NCBI GenBank assembly: GCA_014621425.1
Contig: JAANBB010000270.1
Coordinates: 1-55,603 of the forward strand
Direction of reading: 5' to 3'
Origin: Cylindrodendrum hubeiense
Lineage: Eukaryota > Ascomycota > Sordariomycetes > Hypocreales > Nectriaceae
Length of the DNA stretch: 55,603 nucleotides
The translations under genes were made by a program, and so were the position numbers. Position 1 is the stretch's first letter. Each line of letters opens with the position of its first letter. This document shows positions 22,284-33,383 of the stretch, piece by piece. The notes beneath the pieces are model-generated. The model did not search any database and was not told where the DNA came from. It was given only the letters and a program-made list of their open reading frames with translations.

Positions 22284-22657
22284 CAGTCCCTTGCTGTTAG
22301 GCGGTGGTGGCGGTAAGTCATGCTCAGCTAAACTCGGCCGGGCAAGAGGTACCGCTGCGGCCCACGGCCCAATTGCGCAATTATCGCGGCCAGCCCCCCC
22401 GCGCATTATTAATTGTCGGCCGTATTCCACCATCAGCGACAAGTCAGCTTTCACATCAGTCATCATTCACCGCACCTACAACTCTACAAAAGGACACGAC
22501 AACCTTACACTGGCCACTCGCCTACGATTACTTCTACGCCATATCCCACCACCTACCCATCTCTCCCTGCCTCCGTTGACCAGAGACACGCAAGCCTCGA
22601 CCGTCGATACCCCGCCATCTACTCCCACATCAACACCCTACACATCACAACTGCACC

Positions 22658-23036
22658 ATGTCTGAGTCGCACACCTACGAATTCAACGTGGCTATGAGCT
22701 GCGGCGGCTGCTCCGGCGCCATCGACCGTGTCCTCAAGAAGCTTGACGGTTCGTTTTTCCCATCCGGCCGCTGATACCCGACCCATGATAGCCTGCCGGC
22801 ACATCGTCTCGCAGGGATTGTGGTGTTTGCTTTTTGTATGGGCGTCGCTGACCTTCCCCCTCGCGTTTGCAGGCGTCGATAGCTACGAAGTCTCCCTCGA
22901 GAACCAGACTGCCAAGGTCGTCACCGCCCTGCCTTACGAGACGGTCCTCCAGAAGATCGCCAAGACTGGCAAGAAGGTCAACTCGGGCAAGGCGGACGGT
23001 GTTGAGAAGTCGGTCGAGATCCCCGCCGCTGCCTAG
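22658..23036 (+). CDS. atx1: ATX1-like cytosolic copper metallochaperone
   Basis: Two exons (22658-22748; 22873-23036) separated by a 124-nt intron (GTTCGT...TGCAG) encode 84 residues, the usual size of Atx1. The MSCGGC motif (Met13, Cys15, Cys18) is the Cu(I)-binding MxCxxC site of the heavy-metal-associated fold. A Lys-rich stretch near residues 65-75 (GKKVNSGK) fits the basic face that docks on the Ccc2-type copper ATPase. The protein would carry copper to the Golgi ATPase for loading of secreted multicopper oxidases. The start is the only ATG ahead of the motif. Confidence 0.94.
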
Positions 23037-26000
23037 ACAATGTCTAGAACAAGGCGAGGCGAATCGAAGCGAGAAACTGTGTTTGCAAGCCTTTGTTAGC
23101 TTCAACTGAGCCTGGGAAACGTTTTGGTGTTTTGGGGCAAGGAAAGCGATGGGATGGACTCTCTGATTTCGAGATACAAATATACTTAAAGTCCACAATA
23201 TTTCACTAGTGTTTGGTCTCCGTGCTTTTGTTGGCAGAGACAACACGCAAAATCCGGGAATTGGCGGGATGCTCGCTTATCTGTGTTCTCGTGCCATGTG
23301 GTGCAAGGACATCCTGACAACACCTAACACCTGTCTCAGCGTGTACTGGCTCATGTGCTCACAAAGCAATACCGTATCGCAAGGACACGCAATGCCGAGC
23401 GGTACATCGACCAAGCTGAACATGTTGGTGGACGGATATGGTAAAGAAGAAAGATAGTTGAGAAAACAAAGAAAGGGAGAGAGTGGGAAAAAGTAAAGCA
23501 GAGCTAGTGCCCGCGACTGATCACAACGGGGAGCAAGACAGGACAGGACGTAAGACAAACAGGACCTCGACAACAAATAATCCAAAAATCTGAGCAACCC
23601 CGCGCTGTGCCGATACTGCAGGATGATCATCAACTCCGGCTGAACAAACCAGGTCATGGCGCGGGAGTCTAAGTCCACAAATGGGCTGAGACGGAAACAA
23701 CATGGCCGGGCTCCCTGCGCCGCTGTTGCCGCCAGTCGAGGAGAAAATAATCGTTGTCATGTGGTGAAGCTGCGTTTTTTTCTTCCTCGAGAGCGAGCTC
23801 ATCTTCCACGTTCCCGGCGCGGCGCCCACACCCTCCATCAGACAAAGAAATTGGAGCAGCTGGTGTGGCACTGTGGCAGGTACATCACGCGAGGCGGTTG
23901 GACAGCAGCCTATGGAGAGCCGTAGAGCTAACTCCAACAATCTAATTAGAGCCGGCTAGGCAGACAAGACTACCAAGTTGGGTAAGCCGGGGAAGCCATC
24001 ATGACCCCGGAGTTGGCCTCAGCCGTTCAGGACGGATGGAAACGTGCGACTTGACGCCGTCAAGGGCGTGAGATTGGGCATCTGCAAGCTAGGCCGACGT
24101 TGCGCATTCCCATCCCCGGCTGCCCCGGGGGGAAGCCCTCGAGTAGTCGAGTTTGAGGCAAACCCTGGGCGCCCCAACTGATGTAGAGTCCGGGGCCCCG
24201 TATCACGGACGGCGCCGGCAGGAGGGAATACACGTCGGGCGCTGGGGAGTGCCTGGGGAGCGCTGGGGGCGTCCTGGGGCTTTGGCGCTTTGCTGGGGGC
24301 GTCGAATGCGGGGAAGAGAATTGCGGCTCATGCAAGTCAAACTGCGGAGCCGCAGTGGGACTCTCTAGCAGTGCCCCGACGGCCCTACCAAACAACGCCA
24401 ACAGGGGCTTGCCAGGGATGGGCTTGGACGGGGCATGGACTTGATGCCAGTTCCAAAGGCTAAGCGCGGGCTGGTGACGCTGGTCCACGAAACGCCGCGC
24501 GGGGTGTGGCCTGAAGACCGGCCACACAGACCCTTCGCGCCGCAAATCCGACGACGACGGAGCCTCGTGGTGACGATGTGTGGCAATCCCGCGTTTTTGT
24601 TTGGTCTTTCGGCCAAGTAAACAACGTCAGAATTCTGCTTGACCCTGATCCCGGCGCCTCTAACCGGTCATCGTTCCACCTCGGGGGACCCCTAGTCCGC
24701 AGATGCTCGAGATTTAGTCGTGAGGGGAAACGAACAGGTACATGCTTGGAATGGGACCCACGACGTCGCAGCACCGGGGGAGACAGGGCTCCCTCCAGTC
24801 CGGGGATTGACGCATCGGGCTGAAGGGAGCAAAGATGGGGTTGTGACAAAGGCGTATGGGAGGTGGATCCTCAACAATCTGGATGGAAGTCGGACGTTGC
24901 CATGGGTGTAGCATCCAATCAAGCCATTGTCCAGGGGACGGGGACGTCGAGAAATGAAGGAGAGACCACGAGGTGCATCTCGCATCGGACCCTTGAAACG
25001 AACCAAGGCGTAGCGGAACGTGCAGCCATAGCCTGGCCGAAACCCTCCCCAGAGGCCACGACTACAGGGCGGCAGATGGTGTGCGGGTGAGCCGCAGTGG
25101 CAGTGTGTAAGTCGGCGTTCTTCTGAGTTGGAGATCGATTCTGGGGGTGGACGGAGCCATTCAGAACCATGGCGTCCCGGCCACCCGAGAGAGCTGACAG
25201 ATGGAGAGACGGAGTCTAAGGCAGCCATCCTGCCCAACGAGGCAAGTATGGGCAGCGTCTTGCCCAATGGCCAGAGCCCTTGGAGAAGCTTGCCAGTCAT
25301 CTGACTACGGCCGAGTACTTTGGGGCCGTCCGATGAGCCTCCCCCATCTCCGCCGTCTCCAAGATGGGGATCAAGGCGGATCCCCTGGCATGTACCTGCT
25401 GGCTCAGGTACCTGGGCAATTCTTCGCTAGTCGCCGTCCATTTCGCCGTGCGGGAGGTGTACATGGTACAGTGCTCTAGATCTGAGGTCGATCTTGAACA
25501 GGCCTGGGGCTAACCCCCAAAATGATGTCTCACCATCGGCCTGACCCGCTACCACCTGGGGCAACCACCTGGGGCAACGCCTCTGGCCGCATTCTGGGCC
25601 TCCACCAGCCTTTTGGAGACGGCTCCGTTTTGCCAGTCTTCAAAGGAACCCGCGAGAGTCAGGAGGCTTTTACCCCGTATGGAACACCAGGCGGCAGGGG
25701 GGGAGGCTATCGAGTCAAGCACGGCTTCATTGGTGCCATTCCGCTGCTGGCCTCCCCCGCATTTGCTTCTAGGCCTCCGCCCAGCCGGCTGGGATAACCC
25801 TGGGACACTAGGACGGCTCCCCCGCGGGCGCCGACGGCGTGTGTCTGGCTCAAAGTCTGTTGGGGGATCTTTCGCCTCACGGCACCGAGCGTGTTTGTCA
25901 ATCGCGTGGTTATAGTAGCATCGAAGCCAGCGGACACGTTCAGTGGCCGAATCTGGGAGCGGGATGTGGCCAAAGCAGTGGTAGTGCAACGCTACGTCCT

Positions 26001-28794
26001 CGGTAGAGCAGTTGTGATGTTGGTGATGGTGTCCCCGCCCCTGGTCGTTTTCCCTCCCTGGTCTCCCTGGCCACCATCCAGTGCGGGGAAATCAGCGAGA
26101 TGCCCTCGAGGGGAATCTTGTAGACGCTCGGCCGTGGGCTCGCGTGTTCGCCCAAGCCCCACTCGTGCAGACGACCTTACCACAGTCGGTCTTTTCCTAG
26201 ACTTGGGACCTTGTACCGTGGACGACGGCGTGCATCCAGAAGCTCCCTTCGAGCGAGACAAGCTTGACAAGTCGATTCAGTCGTGGCTTAGCGTCACTGT
26301 CGGCGAAAGGGAGGTTGCATGATCGATGAGTCGTTCTCCACGCATCGACGCCCTATTGCTGTAGTGTCGTAGTTGATGAGCGGTGGAACGGAGAGGGGCG
26401 AGACGCGAAGGCCACAACGAGCAACGGCAATCCAGAAACGACGATGCTGGCACGGCGATGACGGGGGCGCAGGGCGCAGGCACTTGGCTTGACACCAACG
26501 TAGGGGCGCGGATGCGGATGTGGATGGATGTGGATATGGATGATGATGGTGGAGATGGATTACGGATCTGGTTCCCAGACGGTGCGTACGTCTGCGTGAG
26601 GGAGGCATAATGTGGACGTGCAGCACTACCCGTGCTTCGTACACTGGATGCGGGAAGGCATGTAGGCCTGATCGTGGTGGAGATGGTGTTCTTTTCCTGT
26701 TTCCCTCTTTTCCCACACGGCGCGATGGCTCAGCACTAAATGTCAATTGAGTTGGCGATTCTGCTGGAAAAGAAAGAAACGGAGAAAGCAAAAAAGTGAG
26801 TAGCGAGTGGCATCATGGCAGCAGTCCACGGGGCCATGCAGGCCGAGCTCGGCGCCGAATAACGCGAGGAACGAGTGCTCCCAAAATCCATCCCACTAAC
26901 ACGAGACACCGACGGCACAGGCTTTCGAGGCCCCGAAAAGAAAAATGGCATGCCTTCCGCCAAGCTGGAAAGCAAAATAATAGGCGCACTCGTCCAACAC
27001 CGGTAGTTTCCCTGGTAGCGAAGGGGGGCCACAGGCTGGTGCTAGCCACCCTGGCCAGTGTCTATTGGCGGTAGCCAGCGGAGTGCACTTACGTAGGTAC
27101 GGAGCCGATACCAGCAAGCCACGGCGCCCCCAGCCTCGTGGAGCTTCCTTGTAGCTGCTGGGGAGCGGTTAGTGGCATTGGAGAGCTCAATTGTCCTGTA
27201 ACCAGACGCTCAATGCAGCGCTCCAAACCCAAGCCGCCCTCAACAATGCAGAGCTGCGCTTCCAGGGGTCTGACGCCAACCTAGGGAAGAATTCGGCGTG
27301 TATTACGATGACGATGATGCTAGCGGTGATCCATGAAAGGGGCGGTCTCAATCTGGCTACCCACTTTCGCATACCAAGATTTGGGAAGTCGGGCGGCGGC
27401 TCTGGAATCTCATGATTTTGGCGTATCATGTTTTCGGGCCTACCTGCTCCCCAAAAGCATCCCATTCTCAGGGATCGCAATCGGAGACGGTGAAAGCGAA
27501 TGACGGTGAACGGGGCGGAGACGCCGTGCCTACATAGGACAATCTACGAGCCGGTGCTCGGAGGGAAAATATCTCATGGTGTTTTGGTAGGGCAGACGAT
27601 CCGATCATGCCGCCCGGAGCCTGCCTCCCTCTTGTGAACAGCCGAGATAGCAACGTCGAAAACAGGTCACCTCTGGATGCGGCGTCTAGCAGGCTGGTCG
27701 GTCCATATCGGTGGCCCGGAACTCCCTGCTATCTTTAGTGCCACGGTCAATGCTGTACACCTGGCGGGACGTAATGATTACACGGCGGAATCAGCATGTC
27801 CCTGGCGACCGACGACCGATGACCGACGACCCCCTCGCGGCTCACTCACTCACTTGTCGACGGCCAACGGCGCTCGTCTTGGTCTCGGTCCTAGTCACGG
27901 ACGACGGAGATGCGGATGCAGGTATCTTTTCTCGAGGGTACGAGACTGCCACAAATTCGCGCTAGACTCGAGGATCCATGCACTTCAGTCCTGGGCTTCC
28001 ATTGTAGCGCGTCCATTCCCGCTCCGCTGGAGGAGAAGTCTGTACTGCGTAGGAGCTGGTGAGGGGAACCTGGAGCGGGGGTGGGATGCCGAAGGTCGTG
28101 AAGCCACCTAGCGCACAGTGGACGGTGGTGGACGGTGGTGGACGGACTGCGCTACGGGAGTACATGTTCCAAGTGGAGGGGGGGGCTGAGACGGCGTCAC
28201 GGCGGCGAGGGGTACCTACCTGGAGACCTACCACCGGACATCCCTGCGCCCATGAGGAGGAGGCGCACACAACACCACTCCACCTCCACCCACCTCGACG
28301 CCACTGCCCTCGCACTCCCCTCACACTCGCACTCCCAGCACTCCCAGCACTCCCAGACGCATCACCAGGTACGGGAGGTACTCGACTCGAGAGACACACA
28401 CAATGCGGACCCCCGTGCAGCCGAAGTGGCTCCCCCCTTCCCTCCCTTGGCCCTGGAGCGGCGCTCGGGCCCCGCGCGGCCGCGACTGAGAGGCGCCCAC
28501 GCTGCACCCAGACGCATCCCTGTCCGTTGACCCATCATACCACACGCCTACGGCTCGCTTTACGCCTTGCACCCGGGACTCTAGCAGACGCAGACTCAAC
28601 TCCTCCCCCGGATCGCCCTGTCCAACATCTATATAAACTCTTGGTCCGCCGGCCTCAGTTTGTGTTTTCCTTTCCTCTCCAGACTCATCCAGCCTCATCA
28701 ACTCTCAATCAACTCTTCAACTCTCCATCTACAACAAACAACAACCCGTCTTTTACGACAACAACTTTTTGATACCTCCCCCAACAACATCACA
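23037..28794. other. Very long intergenic region, 5.8 kb
   Basis: No supportable gene between ATX1 and the alcohol dehydrogenase. GC-rich stretches at about 24000-26300 give frames up to about 200 codons on both strands, but none has a recognisable domain, consistent starts or intron signals. Low-complexity patches include a GGATGT/GGATGAT run (26505-26560), GGACGGTGGT copies (about 28118-28142) and three ACTCCCAGC units (about 28324-28356). Short TACGTA/GTAGGTAC palindromes recur near 27090 and 28210. No tRNA was recognised. The final kilobase presumably holds the ADH promoter. Confidence 0.55.
28630..28637 (+). promoter_or_regulatory. TATA box of the alcohol dehydrogenase gene
   Basis: TATATAAA lies 158-165 bp upstream of the ADH start codon and is followed by a C/T- and CAA-rich leader, the usual layout of strongly expressed fungal glycolytic and fermentative genes. 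Confidence 0.6.
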
Positions 28795-30058
28795 ATGTCT
28801 GCTCCTCAGGTTCCTACCGTTCAGTGGGCGCAGGTCATCGAGAAGAGCGGTGGACGTACGTCATCCTCCCTCCCCTTCAGAGCATCTTCAATTGCACCGA
28901 TCCGACCCCCATCACATCTACACATCCAGTCCCCAGTCCCCATAATATCCATCTCCATTTCGCAGCTCCCGCACCCTGCCGGAGTCCCACCCACCCATCC
29001 ACCCCACCGTTCGCATCAAGACCCTGAATCTTTATACTGACTTCAATTCTTCAACAGCCACCGAGTACAAGCAGATCCCCGTCGCTAAGCCCGGCCCCGA
29101 TGAGGTCCTCATCAATGTCAAGTACTCCGGTGTCTGCCACACCGATCTCCACGCCATGATGGGCGACTGGCCCCTCGACACCAAGCTGCCCCTTGTCGGT
29201 GGCCACGAGGGTGCCGGTGTCGTCGTCGCCCGCGGCGAGCTTGTCACCGAGATCGAGATCGGCGACTACGCCGGTATCAAGTGGCTCAACGGCTCTTGCC
29301 TGAGCTGCAGCTACTGCCAGACCTCCGACGAGCCTCTCTGCGCCAAGGCTCTCCTCTCCGGATACACCGTCGACGGTTCTTTCCAGCAGTACGCCATTGC
29401 CAAGGCCATCCACGTTGCTCGCATCCCCAAGGAGTGTGACCTCGAGGCCATCTCCCCCATTCTCTGCGCCGGTATCACCGTCTACAAGGGTCTCAAGGAG
29501 TCTGGTGCCCGCCCCGGCCAGACCGTCGCCATTGTCGGTGCCGGTGGTGGTCTCGGTTCCATCGCCCTCCAGTACGCCAAGGCCATGGGCCTGCACACCA
29601 TTGCCATCGATGGTGGTGATGAGAAGAACGCTCTCTGCAAGAAGCTCGGCGCTAAGACCTTCGTCGACTTCACCAAGTCCCCCAACCTGGTCGCCGAGGT
29701 CAAGGCTGCCACCCACGACGGCCTGGGCCCCCACGCTGTCATCCTCGTCGCTGTCAGCGAGAAGCCCTTCCAGCAGGCTACCCAGTACGTCCGCTCCCGC
29801 GGAACCGTCGTCTGCATCGGTCTCCCCGCCAATGCCAGCATCTCCGCCCCCGTCTTCGACACCGTCATCCGCATGATCAACATCAAGGGCAGCTACGTCG
29901 GCAACCGCGCCGATTCCGCTGAGGCCATTGAGTTCTACCGCCAGGGCCTCATCACCGTCCCCTTCAAGACCATCGGACTCAGCGAGCTCCAGGACGCTTA
30001 CGAGCTCATGAAGAAGGGTGCCATTGCCGGCCGCATTGTCGTCGACACCAGCCGATAA
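28795..30058 (+). CDS. Zinc-dependent alcohol dehydrogenase (ADH1-type)
   Basis: Two exons (28795-28855; 29058-30058) encode 353 residues, the normal length of fungal ADH I. Catalytic zinc ligands lie at GVCHTDLH (Cys47) and GGHEGAG (His70). The structural zinc site is [15 protein letters not shown] (C-x2-C-x2-C-x7-C), and the NAD-binding GxGxxG appears as GAGGGLGS. It interconverts acetaldehyde and ethanol with NAD(H), probably in the cytosol because no presequence is seen. Codon use is the most biased in the window (almost only C/G-ending, few synonyms), indicating high expression. The intron, 202 nt after only 20 codons, is the longest inferred here. A TATA box and pyrimidine-rich leader precede it. 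The paralogue assignment (ADH1 or ADH3 type) is not certain. Confidence 0.95.
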
Positions 30059-30858
30059 ATGCACTCTGCTGTGTAACATGGGAGGCGAACCGCGCAGCGG
30101 GCCCCCAAGATGAGAGGAGTTTGGGTGGGAGTTGATTTGGAATTCTGCGATGGCGAGTGTAGTGGCCAGATTGAACATTAGTTACCTGGTTGTATTGTAT
30201 ATGAGTACCACAGTATCAATTCTAACGGAACCAAGCTTCCGAAGTATTCAGAACCTCCTCTTTGCCATTGACTGAAATGTGATATATAATTCATCTTTTA
30301 ATTATCTGTGCCTTTGAATAAGATCATTTCTCCTGCTCTCTTCTAAAAAAGGAAACTCAATGCGTTTCCCTGACATCCCGGAAATAAGTGATAGGCATAG
30401 CTAGAACAAACTATCGTCGCGGGGTTGGACGAAGGTTTCCGTAAGTCACAGCCTAATTCGTCAAAGCTCTCTTAAACACGAGCGTCCCGAAAACCCTTGC
30501 CCCCACCTCCAAAAACAGCTTCCTCACCAACACATTGCGTTTGTTTTTTTAAACACTTTAACTCGGAACTTCAAGATTTAGGGTGTGCGGGGGAATTGAT
30601 TTTGGAATGCATTTAACTACCTTTAAAAAACTTCTTCGCCACCTCCTCGTAGTTCCATCCCCGATTGTCTGGGCACTGACTTGAAGATTTCGCGACTCGG
30701 CCCTCCCTTTTCCACTAAAAGCGAGGGTCCGGGGATGGCCCATAAAACATGCTCTTCCGCTCCGTGAGACTCCCGACGTAGCGCCAGTGAAGCTTTGGAG
30801 CTTGTGATTTTGGAAAAGATTTTGTACCATTTCATGACCCATGACCCAAAAAGTCACT
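30059..30858. other. Convergent intergenic region, 0.8 kb
   Basis: 3' flanks of the plus-strand ADH and minus-strand ARP3. The minus-strand frame of ARP3's penultimate exon stays open into this region only because the last intron lacks stops in that frame. No gene is seen here. Confidence 0.45.
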
Positions 30859-32514
30859 TTAAGCACCGCCGGGTCCACCCAGAAGAGCAAATCTTCGCAC
30901 AATGCTGGGACCATATTCTTGGTACTGTAGTTCCATGTCAGTCTTTGTGCCACGTGATGAGGTCCACACGTTGTACTAACCTCTGCCTTGGTGTGGCAAT
31001 ACGATCGGAACTCAGGCGTCTGACCCAACAGGCTGCCACCAAACCAGGGGCCATGTCGCTGCCTCTTGTGCGTAATGACCTGTACGTCCAGGCCACCACT
31101 TCGAGCACCACCACTACGGACCTCGCTAGCCCGGATTCTGGCATCAACCAGCTGCTTAATGTCTCGCTGTAGTCGTCGGCCAAAGTCCTTGTACAGAGTG
31201 CTTCCACCAGACAGCACAATGTTCTTGTAGAGGCCTCGTCGAACATCAATGGGCGACTGCTGGATAACACCGTCGACGACCGTGGGGAGAGGGGTCAGGA
31301 AGTCGGAGCTGTAGATTTCGGGGTTGAAGAAGATTTCGGGGGCCAGGAATCGCTCGTATCCGACATCGACGCTGACTTGGCGACCGTTGGGATGCGTCAC
31401 AACGTGCTTGGCGAATCGGCTGCGGTCGCGGTCGTACTTGCTGAACTCCTTGACGATATCGGGGCAGACGTAGCAGTACTCCTCCTTGATCTCCTGGGCG
31501 GTCTTGAGCGATGAGTCGGCCTCACCACGATCTCGGAGCAGGGACTGGACGAAGTAGGTGATGTCTCGACCGGCAATGGGAATCGACTTGATGGAGGATC
31601 CAATGACGTAACCCTCGGCAACCGGGATGACGTGGGTGACACCGTCACCGGAGTCAATGACAGTTCCGGTCAGAGAGCGGTCCTGGACCTTGGAGGAGGT
31701 CCAAGACGCAGCCAGGGCTAGGACGGCCTGGACTGCAATGTACATGCCGGCGCAGTTGAAAGACTCGAAGAAGATCTCGGCGGTGTTCTCGCGGTTCTCG
31801 GGGGGGTTCAGGGGCTGCCAAAGTCAACACAGTGTCCCGAATTTGGCGCGGGAAGCATTGGGGAGCTCACGGGCTCAGTGAGGAGGAAGTAGTGGTCTTC
31901 AGGCTCAACGCGAAGATACTTGAAGATGGAGTTGGACCAGAACCGTTCCATGTGATCCTAGCGGCGGTCAGTCAAAGCCCGTCTCGCAACTCGAAAGAGG
32001 CATACCCAGTTCTCTATTTGACCGTGTCGAATGGGATAGTGAAGACCGTAACCTAATCAGTCAGCTCTTGATGCTGTCAAGGGGAACAGATTCCGCATAC
32101 CCGGACCTCCCGAAGCAGCGATGGCCTCATCACCGATGAAGAAGTCAAGATCCTCAGTTCCTCGCTTTGAGCTCAGGTGACCACCGGAGCCAGCACCTCC
32201 GGTGAGGAAAGAGGGCTTGTTGCCAACAGCAGGGCGTCCAGATCCAGATCCTCCGGCACCACCAGCTGGCCCCTTGGTTGCGATCGCGGTCGGGAAGACG
32301 AAGGAGGGAGAGTCGTTGCCGGCAAAACCTATATGGGAGCATTAATACCGCACTTTCGAGGGCGTCGGACAATCGGTGTCATCGGGAGCTGCGACGGACC
32401 TAGCTTGGAGAAACCCGTGCCGCTGGTGAGCTGAGGTTAGCTGTCGTCGTCAGTGCGGGGGTTGGGAATAGCGGCTCACTTGTCCATGACAACGGCGGGA
32501 GTTTGGTTGGCCAT
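30859..32514 (-). CDS. arp3: Actin-related protein 3 (Arp2/3 complex)
   Basis: Seven exons, read on the minus strand: 32514-32480, 32422-32400, 32328-32101, 32052-32006, 31957-31871, 31814-30981 and 30924-30859, giving 439 residues. Phases close at every junction. Landmarks are [20 protein letters not shown] (phosphate loop), [77 protein letters not shown] and the C-terminal [19 protein letters not shown]. Arp3 pairs with Arp2 to start branched actin filaments at endocytic patches and hyphal tips. A Gly-rich insert after the first strand is typical of Arp3. Introns cluster at the 5' end, as is common for actin-family genes. The first coding exon is 35 nt and the second 23 nt. Confidence 0.95.
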
Positions 32515-33366
32515 GATGGAAGGAGGGCGGCGGACGGCGCGCAACGAGACGGATGGGAGAGGAAGGAGGGATTCGTGGAGGTGCCGCGCTCGGGGGATGC
32601 GATGGCGGCGATGACGGCGGCGGTGGACGTTGCGGATTACGTTACGTGCCTGGTTGCGAAGCTCCCAGCAGTGCCATCGGACAATGCGGCTGGGGCTGTG
32701 GAGTGGTGGACTGGGCCCCGCCAACCTGCGCCTGGCTGGCTGCCAGTTGACGCCCCTTTTGTTGCAATTAACGGGGCGCGCGAGCTTGGTTTCGGACGTC
32801 ATCCCCGAGTCGCCCTGACTTGCAGCAGCCGTTGCATTAGTTGCGTGTGTTCGTTTATTATTCATGTGTATGAATTTATTTCTTCACTCCAGAAGAAGAG
32901 GACGAACCAGTTTCGTTTCTGGCGTTGTCGAGGCTGTAGACTTGCGCTGTTCAGCTGTCACATCTCAGCCATTTTCTGCCTCTTGAATCTGCCCAGGCTC
33001 ATCCATTGGGAAGTTGCGTGTTGGCTGGTGCTTGCCACTGTAAACGCTGTTTGCTCACCCTCATCGTGCATGCGGATTTAGGAAGAGTTCGAAGTGCTAC
33101 ATCTGTGTCTTTCCCCACTCCATTACGGCTTTGGGCAGGCACCCAACGTGGCCTCGATTAGTTGTTTCCGCGACTCAACTCTCGTTCTCAAACCATCTAT
33201 CACCTGGTTTTCTCAAACTCCATCTTCTTCCTCCGTCATCCGGGTCCGGAAATCGCTTTCACTCACCCCCCCGATCTTCCTCCAGTCTCTCGCTTTTTGC
33301 CTGGTTGCATTCATTATTCACTCTCACTCACTCCGCCCTCTCTTCGACTCATGAATCTACACAAGC
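32515..33366. promoter_or_regulatory. Divergent promoter region, ARP3 / taspase-like gene
   Basis: A 0.85-kb spacer between head-to-head starts. The taspase side is C/T-rich, as expected of a 5' leader, and a short ATG frame (33351-33383) overlaps its start. The ARP3 side is G/A-rich on the plus strand. No classical TATA box is evident on either side. Confidence 0.5.
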
Positions 33367-33383
33367 ATGACCTCCTGTCATAA
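33351..33383 (+). promoter_or_regulatory. Overlapping upstream ORF of the taspase-like gene
   Basis: ATG AAT ... TCA TAA, ten codons, in a different frame and overlapping the presumed start at 33367. If the mRNA begins upstream, ribosomes would meet this ATG first, so translation may rely on leaky scanning or on reinitiation at the in-frame ATG at 33400. Confidence 0.45.

Larger units (their letters stand above)
20196..22657. other. Gene-poor intergenic region, 2.5 kb
   Basis: Between the 2EXR gene and ATX1. The first third is the degenerate repeat field described separately. The middle (about 21030-21960) is partly AT-rich with an unlikely 146-codon frame (21037-21477). The last 700 bases hold the ATX1 promoter, with a repeated TGAGCAAGTTT element, an inverted repeat near 21971-21990 (TTTGTAA...TTACAAA) and a perfect AATTGCGCAATT palindrome near 22372. 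I find no supportable gene or RNA. Confidence 0.5.

Noticed and set aside
24060..25989. Several 100-200 codon frames on both strands
   Set aside because: GC-rich DNA leaves many frames open. None shows a conserved motif or consistent start, so I describe the region as non-coding pending a search.
29051..30178. 375-codon minus-strand frame covering the alcohol dehydrogenase
   Set aside because: A long antisense frame caused by extreme codon bias of the ADH gene. The acidic, Gly-rich product is a typical shadow.
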